From: Pseudomonas uvaldensis
GTDB lineage: Bacteria; Pseudomonadota; Gammaproteobacteria; Pseudomonadales; Pseudomonadaceae
Length of the DNA stretch: 64,000 nucleotides
Reading direction: 5' to 3'
NCBI RefSeq assembly: GCF_021271205.1
Contig: NZ_JAIWKS010000006.1
Location: 62,001-126,000, forward strand
Shown: piece by piece, positions 56,152 to 64,000 of the stretch
Layout: each line of letters starts with the position of its first letter
Position numbering within the stretch: the stretch's first letter is position 1
Translations under genes and position numbers: made by a program
Notes under the pieces: model-generated
Databases searched by the model: none
What the model was told of the DNA's origin: nothing
Seen by the model: the letters and a program-made list of their open reading frames with translations, nothing else

Positions 56152-57956
56152 ACGCTACGGTCCTCGGACGGTTGCAGGCTCACTCCGGGCGCGCCGGCGC
56201 GCAGCTTGAGGGTGATCAGGGCGCCGCCCTCCTTGTGGTTGGCGAACGACAGTTCGCCGCCGAAGGCGCGCATCAGGGTTTCGCAGATTGCCAGCCCCAG
56301 GCCGAGCCCCTGGGTACGGGTCTTGGTGGTGTAGAAGGGTTCGCTGGCGCGGCCCAGGGCTTCCATGCAAAAGCCTGGGCCGTTATCGCGGATATACAGG
56401 ATGACGCCGGTTTCGGTGGCCTGGGCACTGAGCCAGAGCTTACGCGGCGGACCTTTTTCGGTCAGGGCGTCGAGCGCGTTGGCCAGCAGGTTGCCCAGTA
56501 CCTGGCGCAAGCGGGTTTCACCGGCTTCGACCCACAGCGTGGCGGCCGGAAGGTCACGGATCAGCTCTACCTCCATGGTGCGCCGGCGTTTGGCAAGCAG
56601 CGCCAGGGCGTCGTCGAGCGCCGGCTGCAGGGCGACGCTTTCCGGGGCATGGCGGTCGCGGCGGGCAAAGGCACGCAGGTGGGCGATGATCGAGGCCATG
56701 CGCCCGGTCAGCTCGCTGATCTGCTTGAGATTGCCGCGGGCATCCTCGGTACGCTGGTGGTCGAGGAGGATCTCAGCGTTTTCGGCATAGCTTCGAATCG
56801 CTGCCAGCGGCTGGTTGAGTTCATGGCTGATGCTGGCCGACATGGTGCCCAGGGCAGAGAGTTTGCCGGCCTGTACCAGGTCGTCCTGGGCGCGGACCAG
56901 TTCCTGCTGTGCGTGCTCGCGCTCCAGCACTTCTTGTCTCAGCCGCCGGTTCAGTCCTTCCAGGTCGCTGGTGCGTTCGGCCACGCGGCCCTCCAGCTCA
57001 TGACGTGCCTTGGCTTCGAACGCGATCCGATCCAGGTAATGACGCCTGCGCTGCATCATCAAACCGAGCAACGACATCAGCACCAATAGTGCCGCGCCGC
57101 CGGTGGCGACCACGGTGCGCACCGGGCGGTCGATCAGTGTGCGCGGCGCCAGAATGCTCACACTCCAGCCTGTCTCGTCGATAGACTGGGTTTGTGTCAG
57201 CCAGGCGTTGGCATCCAGGTTCAATGGCTGGGGATCTCGGGTCGGGTAAGGCTGCACGGCGCTGATGGCGATGCGTTCCTGATCGTTCAAGGGACGGGTC
57301 GCGCGGAATCGCCATTCCTGCCGTGAAGTCAGGATGACCACGCCGTTGTGGTCGGTGACCAACAGTTGCTCCGGCGTCTTGCCCCACAGGCTTTCGGTGT
57401 GGTCCAGATCGACCTTGACCACCAGTACGCCGATGACTTTTTCATGGTCGCGCACCGCGGCGGCAAAAAAGTAACCCCGCTTGCCCGACGTGGTGCCCAG
57501 GCCGAAGAAGCGGCCCAGGCGGCCGGCCATGGCTTCGATGAAATACGGCCGGAAGGAGAAATTGCGCCCGACGAAGCTGTCGTGCTTGTCCCAGTTCGAC
57601 GCCGCCAGGGTCTTGCCGGTAGGATCCATCAGATACATCACTTCTGCGCCGCTCTGGCCAGAGATGTTCTTGAGCAACCGATTGGCGTTGCTTTGGGTCA
57701 CGCTATCGTCTGGAGCCGATAACGCCGCGCGCAGGGCGGGTAGATCACCGAGAATCTGCGGCAGCACTTCATAGCGATGCAGGGTGCCCAGCAGGTTGGC
57801 CACATAGAGATCCAGGGTCTGGCGGTTCTGTCCGGCCAGTTCGCTGCGGTAATACCGTTCGGCCAGATGTTCCAGCGGCCATAGCAAGGGTGCCAGGCAC
57901 AGCGCCAACAGGGCCAGGCTGCGCCAACGGGGTCTGCGGGGAAGAGTGGAATTCAT
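56148..57956 (-). CDS. dctB: C4-dicarboxylate sensor histidine kinase DctB
   Basis: A 602-residue membrane kinase. TM1 at about residues 12-28, a periplasmic double-PAS (PDC) sensor to about 285 with FVGRNFSFRPYFIEAMAGRL near 122, TM2 at about 290-308, then a coiled-coil linker. The phospho-acceptor histidine is in GTMSASISHELNQPLAAIRS near 378. ATPase boxes are LGNLLANALDALTEKG, ILYIRDNGPGFCMEALGR and GLGLGLAICETLMRAFGGE. No transporter genes adjoin. Confidence 0.9.
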   Translation of the reverse strand: MNSTLPRRPRWRSLALLALCLAPLLWPLEHLAERYYRSELAGQNRQTLDLYVANLLGTLHRYEVLPQILGDLPALRAALSAPDDSVTQSNANRLLKNISGQSGAEVMYLMDPTGKTLAASNWDKHDSFVGRNFSFRPYFIEAMAGRLGRFFGLGTTSGKRGYFFAAAVRDHEKVIGVLVVKVDLDHTESLWGKTPEQLLVTDHNGVVILTSRQEWRFRATRPLNDQERIAISAVQPYPTRDPQPLNLDANAWLTQTQSIDETGWSVSILAPRTLIDRPVRTVVATGGAALLVLMSLLGLMMQRRRHYLDRIAFEAKARHELEGRVAERTSDLEGLNRRLRQEVLEREHAQQELVRAQDDLVQAGKLSALGTMSASISHELNQPLAAIRSYAENAEILLDHQRTEDARGNLKQISELTGRMASIIAHLRAFARRDRHAPESVALQPALDDALALLAKRRRTMEVELIRDLPAATLWVEAGETRLRQVLGNLLANALDALTEKGPPRKLWLSAQATETGVILYIRDNGPGFCMEALGRASEPFYTTKTRTQGLGLGLAICETLMRAFGGELSFANHKEGGALITLKLRAGAPGVSLQPSEDRSV

Positions 57957-58030
57957 AAACGTGCGCCTGTAGGAACAGGTGCATTATGCCCGGGCTTGTA
58001 CGAAAAATACCCGCATGCGACGTACAAAGC

Positions 58031-58912
58031 CTAGGTTTGTCCGGCGAGGCACTGGTGCAGTGCAATTCGCCAGTTCGGTTGACTCACTTTCCATTCCTGG
58101 AGCAGGCGTGTGCAATCGAGCCGTGAGTTCAGCGGACGATGGGCCGGCGTCGGATAGGCACTGGAGGGAATGGGGTCGATCACGGCACAAGGCTTTTGCT
58201 GCTCGACCAGATGTTCGCCGATGGCCTGGGCGAAGCCGTACCAGGAGGTTTCGCCCCTGGCCGTCAGATGGTAAGTGCCCCAGGCCCCAGGCTGCCCGAC
58301 CCGCCAGCGTTCGATGAGCTTTGCGGTGCTTTCGGCGATGGTGGCGGCCCAGGTCGGCGCTCCGACCTGGTCGGCCACCACCTGCAGATTTGGTTTTTCC
58401 TGCAGCAAGCGCTGCATGGTCAATAGAAAGTTGCGGCCGTGGGTGGAATACACCCAGCTGGTGCGCAGTATCAGGTGCTGACCTGCTGCTCGACGGATGG
58501 CTTCTTCACCGGCCAGCTTGCTGCGCCCATAGACACTCAAGGGATTGGGGATGTCCTCCTCGGTGTATGGCTCGCGCTTGTGACCATCGAAGACATAATC
58601 GGTGGAGTAATGGATCAACGGGACGCCCAGGGTGACCGCTGTTTCAGCCAGGATCCCAGGGGCGGTGGCGTTGATGGCAAACGCCAGCTCCGGCTCGCTC
58701 TCGGCCCGGTCGACGGCCGTATGGGCCGCGGCATTGATGATCAGGTCCGGTCCCAGGAGGGGGATGGCGGAGCGCAGGTCATCCGGGCGTGTGAGGTCGA
58801 GCTGGCCACTGCCGCGCACGATCAGCTCAGCGGTGTCCGCCAGGCGCGATTGAAGCGCCTGGGCCAGTTGGCCGTTTTGGCCAATGATCAAGATGCGCAG
58901 GGAGGCTTTCAT
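58031..58912 (-). CDS. rfbD: dTDP-4-dehydrorhamnose reductase
   Basis: NADPH-dependent last step of dTDP-L-rhamnose synthesis, 293 residues. Cofactor motif ILIIGQNGQLAQALQ near residue 7, INAAAHTAVDRAE near 60, YSTDYVFDGHKREPY near 97 and the YxxxK pair YGRSKLAGEEA near 127, with RTSWVYSTHGRNFL. It ends the rfbBACD operon and overlaps rfbC by 4 bases. Also called rmlD. Confidence 0.93.
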   Translation of the reverse strand: MKASLRILIIGQNGQLAQALQSRLADTAELIVRGSGQLDLTRPDDLRSAIPLLGPDLIINAAAHTAVDRAESEPELAFAINATAPGILAETAVTLGVPLIHYSTDYVFDGHKREPYTEEDIPNPLSVYGRSKLAGEEAIRRAAGQHLILRTSWVYSTHGRNFLLTMQRLLQEKPNLQVVADQVGAPTWAATIAESTAKLIERWRVGQPGAWGTYHLTARGETSWYGFAQAIGEHLVEQQKPCAVIDPIPSSAYPTPAHRPLNSRLDCTRLLQEWKVSQPNWRIALHQCLAGQT

Positions 58913-59454
58913 GGAAACAGATCGGCCTCGTTCAGGAATTTTCCGTTCTGGTCTTTGGGCGACAGGGTCGGGGTGCCCTGCAGTTCCCAGTCGATGGCCA
59001 GTTGCGGGTCGTCCCAGCGAATACAGCGTTCGGCCGACGGGGCATAGTAGTCAGTGGTCTTGTAGAGAAAATCCGCCGATTCGCTCAGTACGACGAAACC
59101 GTGGGCAAACCCTGGCGGAATCCACAATTGCCGTTGGTTCAGCGCTGACAGACGTACGCTGGCCCATTGGCCGAAAGTGGGCGAATGGCGCCGAATATCC
59201 ACCGCGACGTCCAGCACTTCACCTGCGGTGACCCGCACGAGTTTCCCCTGGGGCTGTTCGATTTGATAATGCAGGCCGCGCAGCACGCCCCGGCTTGATC
59301 GCGAATGGTTGTCCTGGACGAACTGCAGGGTGCAGCCTGTGGCATCGGCAAACGCTCGGGCATTGAAGCTCTCGTAAAAGAAGCCGCGATCATCACCGAA
59401 GACTTTCGGCTCGATGATCAGCACTTGCGATAATCGCGTGGCGATGACGTTCAA
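58909..59454 (-). CDS. rfbC: dTDP-4-dehydrorhamnose 3,5-epimerase
   Basis: A 181-residue cupin-like epimerase. Seen are [20 protein letters not shown] near residue 21, the catalytic histidine in [17 protein letters not shown] near 60 and [21 protein letters not shown] near 112 (His, Tyr). Overlaps both neighbours by 4 bases. Also called rmlC. Confidence 0.94.
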   Translation of the reverse strand: MNVIATRLSQVLIIEPKVFGDDRGFFYESFNARAFADATGCTLQFVQDNHSRSSRGVLRGLHYQIEQPQGKLVRVTAGEVLDVAVDIRRHSPTFGQWASVRLSALNQRQLWIPPGFAHGFVVLSESADFLYKTTDYYAPSAERCIRWDDPQLAIDWELQGTPTLSPKDQNGKFLNEADLFP

Positions 59455-60326
59455 CGTGACTCTCCGGCGATTTTGAACAGATATTGGCCATAGCCGGTCT
59501 TGCCGAAATATTCGGCGCGCTCAAGGAGATGCTCACGGCTGATCCAGCCCTGTTGATAGGCAATCTCTTCCAGGCACGCTACCTTCAGGCCCTGACGATG
59601 CTCGATGGTCTGTACGTACTGCGAGGCTTCCAACAAGCTGTCGTGGGTGCCGGTATCCAGCCAGGCGAAACCCCGGCCGAAACGCTCGACGTGCAGGTCA
59701 CCGCGTTGCAGATAGGCGTTGTTGACGTCGGTGATTTCAAGCTCGCCTCGTTTGGAGGGTTTGATGCCCTTGGCAATCCGGATCACGTCGTTGTCGTAGA
59801 AATACAGGCCGGTCACCGCGTAGCTGGATTTAGGCGTGGTCGGTTTTTCTTCGATGGAAATGGCATGGCCTTCGGCGTCGAAGTCGATCACGCCAAAACG
59901 CTCGGGGTCCTTGACCCAATAGCCGAATACGGTCGCGCCACGTGGTCGATTGACGGCGGTTTGCAACTGTTCGCTGAAACGCTGGCCGTGAAAGATGTTA
60001 TCGCCCAGGATCAGGCACACCGGGTCGTTGCCAATGAATTGTTCACCGATCAGGAACGCCTGGGCGAGCCCGTCCGGCGAAGGTTGCTCGGCATAACTGA
60101 ACTGCACGCCGAACTGGCTGCCGTCGCCGAGCAGGTTTCGGTATTGCGGCAGGTCCTGCGGCGTGGAAATCACCAGGATCTCCTTTATGCCGGCCAGCAT
60201 CAGCACCGAGATCGGATAGTAGATCATCGGTTTGTCATAGATCGGCAGGAGCTGCTTGGAAACGCCCAGGGTGATGGGGTGCAGTCGAGTGCCGGAACCG
60301 CCCGCCAGAATAATGCCCTTCATCAT
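59451..60326 (-). CDS. rfbA: Glucose-1-phosphate thymidylyltransferase
   Basis: First enzyme of the pathway: glucose 1-phosphate + dTTP to dTDP-glucose. The 291 residues begin [20 protein letters not shown] with the nucleotide-binding loop, then [17 protein letters not shown] near residue 30, [11 protein letters not shown] near 107 and [19 protein letters not shown] near 158. It is the allosteric point, inhibited by dTDP-rhamnose in relatives. The first ATG at 60326 overlaps the rfbB stop. Also called rmlA. Confidence 0.94.
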   Translation of the reverse strand: MMKGIILAGGSGTRLHPITLGVSKQLLPIYDKPMIYYPISVLMLAGIKEILVISTPQDLPQYRNLLGDGSQFGVQFSYAEQPSPDGLAQAFLIGEQFIGNDPVCLILGDNIFHGQRFSEQLQTAVNRPRGATVFGYWVKDPERFGVIDFDAEGHAISIEEKPTTPKSSYAVTGLYFYDNDVIRIAKGIKPSKRGELEITDVNNAYLQRGDLHVERFGRGFAWLDTGTHDSLLEASQYVQTIEHRQGLKVACLEEIAYQQGWISREHLLERAEYFGKTGYGQYLFKIAGESR

Positions 60327-61405
60327 GCAATCGACTCCTTGCCGTCGAGCGAGCCCAGGCGCTCGCCCTGGTAGCTGCCGTCCTGGACACGTCGGCACCA
60401 CATCAGGTTTTCAAGGTACCACTGCACGGTTTTACGCAGGCCGGTGGCAAAGGTTTCCTGTGGCGTCCAGCCCAGTTCCCGTTCGATCTTGCTGGCATCG
60501 ATTGCGTAGCGCAGGTCGTGACCGGGGCGATCCTTGACGAAGGTGATGAGATCGGCATACCGCTCGACGCCTTCGGGCTTGTGTGGCGCAAGTTCTTCCA
60601 GCAGCGCGCAGATGTTGCGTACCACATCGATGTTTTTCTGTTCGTTGTGGCCGCCGATGTTGTAGGTCTCGCCGACGCTTCCTTCGGTCACGACCTTCAG
60701 CAGCGCCCTGGCATGATCTTCGACGTACAACCAGTCCCGTACCTGTTGTCCATCGCCATACACCGGCAGGGGCTTGCCCGACAGCGCGTTGAGGATCACC
60801 AGCGGGATCAGCTTTTCGGGGAAGTGAAACGGGCCATAGTTGTTCGAGCAATTGGTCAGCAGCACAGGCAAACCGTAGGTGCGCTGCCACGCCCGGACCA
60901 AATGGTCAGACGCCGCTTTGCTGGCCGAATAGGGCGAGCTGGGGGCATAGGCAGTGGTTTCGGTGAACAGATCGTCCACGCCATGCAGGTCGCCATAGAC
61001 TTCGTCGGTGGAAATATGATGGAACCGAAATATGCGCTTGCGGGGTTCGGGGAGGGCCTGCCAATAGGCGCGGGTCGCTTCCAGCAGGCTGTAGGTGCCT
61101 ACGATGTTGGTCTGGATGAAGTCCGCCGGGCCATCGATGGAGCGATCCACGTGGGACTCGGCTGCCAGGTGCATGATTGCGTCAGGCTTGAACCGCTCAA
61201 GCACTGCGCTGACAGTCGGTTGATCGACGATATCGGCCTGTACGAATTCATAGCGACTGTCATGATCGATACTGCTCAGCGATTCGAGGTTGCCGGCGTA
61301 TGTCAGCTTGTCGAGGTTCAGGACGTGATGTCCCGTATCGTGGATCAAATACCGTATAAGGGCCGAGCCGATGAAGCCGGCACCGCCAGTGATGAGAATG
61401 CGCAT
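60323..61405 (-). CDS. rfbB: dTDP-glucose 4,6-dehydratase
   Basis: NAD-dependent second step of dTDP-rhamnose synthesis, 360 residues. Rossmann motif [18 protein letters not shown] at the N-terminus, [20 protein letters not shown] near residue 80, [11 protein letters not shown] near 133 and [15 protein letters not shown] near 160. First gene of a four-gene operon ordered B-A-C-D, making the donor for O-antigen, exopolysaccharide or rhamnolipid. The start MRILITGG at 61405 replaces a longer open frame. Confidence 0.94.
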   Translation of the reverse strand: MRILITGGAGFIGSALIRYLIHDTGHHVLNLDKLTYAGNLESLSSIDHDSRYEFVQADIVDQPTVSAVLERFKPDAIMHLAAESHVDRSIDGPADFIQTNIVGTYSLLEATRAYWQALPEPRKRIFRFHHISTDEVYGDLHGVDDLFTETTAYAPSSPYSASKAASDHLVRAWQRTYGLPVLLTNCSNNYGPFHFPEKLIPLVILNALSGKPLPVYGDGQQVRDWLYVEDHARALLKVVTEGSVGETYNIGGHNEQKNIDVVRNICALLEELAPHKPEGVERYADLITFVKDRPGHDLRYAIDASKIERELGWTPQETFATGLRKTVQWYLENLMWCRRVQDGSYQGERLGSLDGKESIA

Positions 61406-61616
61406 CCGGTTAAGCCTTTTCCATGAGGCGACAAAGCATGGAGCATAGCTTGTCGAGGTGACGTAGGCGATGCCAGCCGGATGATTCGAGTGGTTTCCTT
61501 GAGCAGTGGAATCTCTGGAGCCGGTCGGTGCGGCATGTTGTTTGCGCACAGGGGTTGCTTATCCCCTGACTCAATGGCGAGATAGGCATTCAACAAACCA
61601 CCCCAGGGGTCGTTCT

Positions 61617-64000
61617 ATGCCACTCGCCACGTTGGTTCACCGTGCCAGTTTGCCAAGCCCACAGCTCAGCGCCGATCAGGCGGTGGTGCTGCTGCGCTCG
61701 AATTACGGACTCAGCGGTGACCTGCGACCCCTTGGCAGTCAGCAGGACCTCAATTTCCGCGTCGACAGCGAACGCGGGCGATTTGTACTGAAGATTTGTC
61801 ATGGCGACTATGCCATTCAGGAGTTGCAGGCTCAGCATGCAGCCCTCAAGCAACTGGCCGGACACGGTGCCGTGAAGGTGCCGCAGGTCATTGCCGCCAG
61901 CAACAGCCAGGATCTGTTGACGCTCGATGTGGACGGGCAGGCGGTGCATGTCCGGTTACTGGAGTACATTGACGGTCAACCACTGACCCGGCTCAAACAC
62001 CTCGGGCCTGAGTTGGTAAGCGGCCTGGGGCGCTTGTGTGCGCAAATCGACCTGGCCCTGGCCTCGTTCGACCATCCCGGCCTGGAGCGTACCCTGCAAT
62101 GGGACCCTCGCCATGCCAGCGCCTTGATCGAGCATTTGTTGCCCGTCATCCCGGATGAGCAACGGCGCAGTCTCGTCGCCGAGGTCGCGCAACAGGCCGA
62201 GCGACGCTTGCATCCGCTCAAGGCCCGCCTGCCGGTGCAGGCGATACACATGGACCTCACCGATGACAACGTGGTCTGGCAACGTGATGCCCAGCGCCAA
62301 TGGCAGGTTCAGGGGGTCATCGATTTCGGCGATCTGATCCGTACCTGGCGCATCACTGACCTGTCCGTGACTTGCGCGGCGTTGCTGCATCACGCTGATG
62401 GCGATCCATTCTTCATTCTGCCGGCGGTCCAGGCTTATCACGCGGCCAATCCCCTGCAGCATGAGGAACTGTTGGCACTTTGGCCATTAATCGTGGCGCG
62501 TGCGGCTGTGTTGGTGCTCAGTGGTGAACAACAGGCCGCCGTCGATCCGGATAATGTCTACAGTCGCGATAACCTGGAACATGAATGGGAGATCTTCCGG
62601 GTTGCTCATTCGGTGCCGTTCGAGCTGATGGAGGCGGCGATCCTGGCTGCCGTTGGCCACAGTTTGCCCCCGGTTGCCAGCGAGGGCTTCGCGCCGCTGT
62701 TGCCGACCCTGGTGGGCCGTGAGTTTGCCTTGATCGATCTGGGTGTACTGAGCCCGCACTTCGAGGCCGGGAACTGGGAGGCTCCAGGTATCGACCGACG
62801 CCTGCTGAGCGAGGCCGCCACCGTCCATGGGCTGGCCGCCAGCCGTTACGGACAATACCGGTTGTCCCGCACCCGGCCGGACAGTGCTGTGGAACCGGAT
62901 ACCTTTGCGTTGCATGTGGAACTGCATATACCCCAGGGCACGCCGCTGGAATCGCCGTTCGCCGGGGTGGTTCACAAGACCGTCGACGGCATGTTGCAAC
63001 TGGACAGCGCCCAATTGAGCGTGCGGCTCTGGGGCGTGTCGTCGCCGTTGCATTCGGGCGCCGCCCTGGTGAAGGGGCAGGTGCTGGGTGAAGCGACCGG
63101 CCCGTTGCTGGTCCAGTTGTGCCGAGGCGCGCAACTCAATCCGCCGCTTTTTTGCACGCCATCCCGGGCCGCGGCCTGGCAGGCATTGTGCCCGTCGCCC
63201 TCGGTGTTGCTGGGGCTGGCGTGCGATGCCGAGGCAGAAGTGGACGCCAAGACGCTGCTGGCCCGTCGCGACGCGAGCTTTGCCCGGACGCAGAAGCACT
63301 ACTACGTCGATCCACCGCGCATCGAGCGTGGCTGGCGCAACCATCTGATCGACATGCAGGGGCGCTCCTATCTCGACATGCTCAACAACGTCGCGGTACT
63401 GGGACATGGCCACCCGCGCATGGCGGCGGTGGCCGCCCGGCAATGGTCGCTGCTCAATACCAACTCGCGTTTTCACTATGCATCGGTCACCGAATTCTCC
63501 GAACGCTTGCTAGCGCTGGCGCCGCCGGGCATGGACCGGGTGTTCCTGGTCAACAGCGGCACGGAGGCCAATGACCTGGCGATCCGTCTGGCCTGGGCCT
63601 ACAGCGGTGGTCGGGACATGCTCAGTGTGTTGGAGGCCTACCATGGCTGGTCGGTTGCGGCCGATGCGGTATCGACATCCATCGCCGATAATCCCAAGGC
63701 GCTGAGCAGCCGTCCGGACTGGGTGCACCCGGTCACCGCGCCCAACACCTATCGCGGTGAGTTCCGCGGTCCGGACACCACGCCGGACTACGTGCGTAGC
63801 GTCGAGCACAACCTGGCCCGGATCGCCGAGCAGAAGCGTCAATTGGCGGGGTTCATCTGCGAGCCGGTGTACGGCAATGCCGGCGGCATCGCGCTGCCCC
63901 CTGGCTATCTAAAACAGGTCTACGCCCTGGTACGCGAACGGGGTGGCGTGTGCATCGCCGACGAGGTACAGGTCGGCTACGGGCGCATGGGCGAGTTTTT
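61617..64000 (+). CDS. Fusion: APH-type kinase - middle domain - class III aminotransferase, cut by window edge
   Basis: About 794 residues are visible and the C-terminus lies beyond the edge. Residues about 20-260 form an aminoglycoside/homoserine-kinase-type domain with HMDLTDDNVVW near 210 (catalytic loop) and GVIDFGDLIRTW near 232. The middle (about 330-545) resembles M23-peptidase/biotinyl-like beta folds (GTPLESPFAGVVHKTVDG, SPLHSGAALVKGQVLG). From about 550 comes a class III aminotransferase: YLDMLNNVAVLGHGHPRM, FLVNSGTEANDLAIRLAW near 645, EAYHGWSVAA, and PLP-binding aspartate in CIADEVQVGYGRMGEF near 781; the PLP lysine is beyond the edge. Animal hydroxylysine kinase and phospho-lyases are the separate counterparts of the two ends, so an amino-alcohol kinase/phospho-lyase is possible. 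Confidence 0.82.
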   Translation, partial: MPLATLVHRASLPSPQLSADQAVVLLRSNYGLSGDLRPLGSQQDLNFRVDSERGRFVLKICHGDYAIQELQAQHAALKQLAGHGAVKVPQVIAASNSQDLLTLDVDGQAVHVRLLEYIDGQPLTRLKHLGPELVSGLGRLCAQIDLALASFDHPGLERTLQWDPRHASALIEHLLPVIPDEQRRSLVAEVAQQAERRLHPLKARLPVQAIHMDLTDDNVVWQRDAQRQWQVQGVIDFGDLIRTWRITDLSVTCAALLHHADGDPFFILPAVQAYHAANPLQHEELLALWPLIVARAAVLVLSGEQQAAVDPDNVYSRDNLEHEWEIFRVAHSVPFELMEAAILAAVGHSLPPVASEGFAPLLPTLVGREFALIDLGVLSPHFEAGNWEAPGIDRRLLSEAATVHGLAASRYGQYRLSRTRPDSAVEPDTFALHVELHIPQGTPLESPFAGVVHKTVDGMLQLDSAQLSVRLWGVSSPLHSGAALVKGQVLGEATGPLLVQLCRGAQLNPPLFCTPSRAAAWQALCPSPSVLLGLACDAEAEVDAKTLLARRDASFARTQKHYYVDPPRIERGWRNHLIDMQGRSYLDMLNNVAVLGHGHPRMAAVAARQWSLLNTNSRFHYASVTEFSERLLALAPPGMDRVFLVNSGTEANDLAIRLAWAYSGGRDMLSVLEAYHGWSVAADAVSTSIADNPKALSSRPDWVHPVTAPNTYRGEFRGPDTTPDYVRSVEHNLARIAEQKRQLAGFICEPVYGNAGGIALPPGYLKQVYALVRERGGVCIADEVQVGYGRMGEF

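Overview
The window looks like chromosome of a Pseudomonas of the fluorescens group. It has high-GC coding sequence, dense short operons with 1-11 bp gene overlaps, and many copies of the short palindromic GTGGGAGC...GCTCCCAC repeat family between genes. Gene order over about 30.7-61.4 kb (gshA, tex, ompR/envZ, rimK, hslR, hslO, pckA, fdhF/fdhD, kbp, yrfG, nudE, cysQ, dctD/dctB, rml genes) matches, from memory, the P. aeruginosa PA5161-PA5203 neighbourhood. The ilvA-rpiA and D2HGDH-serA blocks match that species' PA0316-PA0331 area. I see no tRNA, rRNA, insertion sequence, prophage or CRISPR array.

Layout. 0-10 kb is central metabolism: ilvA (cut by the left edge) diverging from rpiA, two tandem SdiA-regulated-family membrane proteins, an FAH-family hydrolase with a D-2-hydroxyglutarate dehydrogenase diverging from serA, a DUF4399 protein, a half-size solute-binding protein and a methyltransferase. 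10-32.3 kb is rich in sulfur genes: an operon of two SfnB-family flavoenzymes, an FMN monooxygenase and a MetQNI importer; a two-module beta-rich protein of unknown role; the cystine importer TcyJLN with D-cysteine desulfhydrase; then, after a choline transporter and three general metabolic genes, the taurine operon tauABCD and gshA. Together these take up organosulfur compounds, release sulfur from them, and lead on to cysteine and glutathione. cysQ lies at 53.4 kb.

32.5-42.7 kb is housekeeping and stress response: a thioesterase, tex, the OmpR/EnvZ pair (position of AmgRS), rimB-rimK, Hsp15, Hsp33 and PEP carboxykinase. 42.7-47.3 kb is the least conserved-looking part: a small helical protein, a lipoprotein subtilase followed by an unusually small lipoprotein gene (56 codons), a 3-hydroxyacyl-CoA dehydrogenase/thioesterase pair, a glycine-zipper protein, and a strong plus-strand terminator that has no plus-strand gene in front of it. 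47.3-64 kb holds fdhF-fdhD, LysR, kbp, yrfG, nudE-cysQ, a thioesterase, dctBD, the dTDP-rhamnose genes rfbBACD and, cut by the right edge, a large fusion of an APH-type kinase, a middle domain and a class III aminotransferase.

The observations I find most worth following are the subtilase/mini-lipoprotein pair, the kinase-aminotransferase fusion, the binding protein that lacks most of one lobe, an AT-rich motif shared by two sulfur operons, a BetI-like palindrome before betT, and a possible small RNA at about 47.1-47.25 kb.
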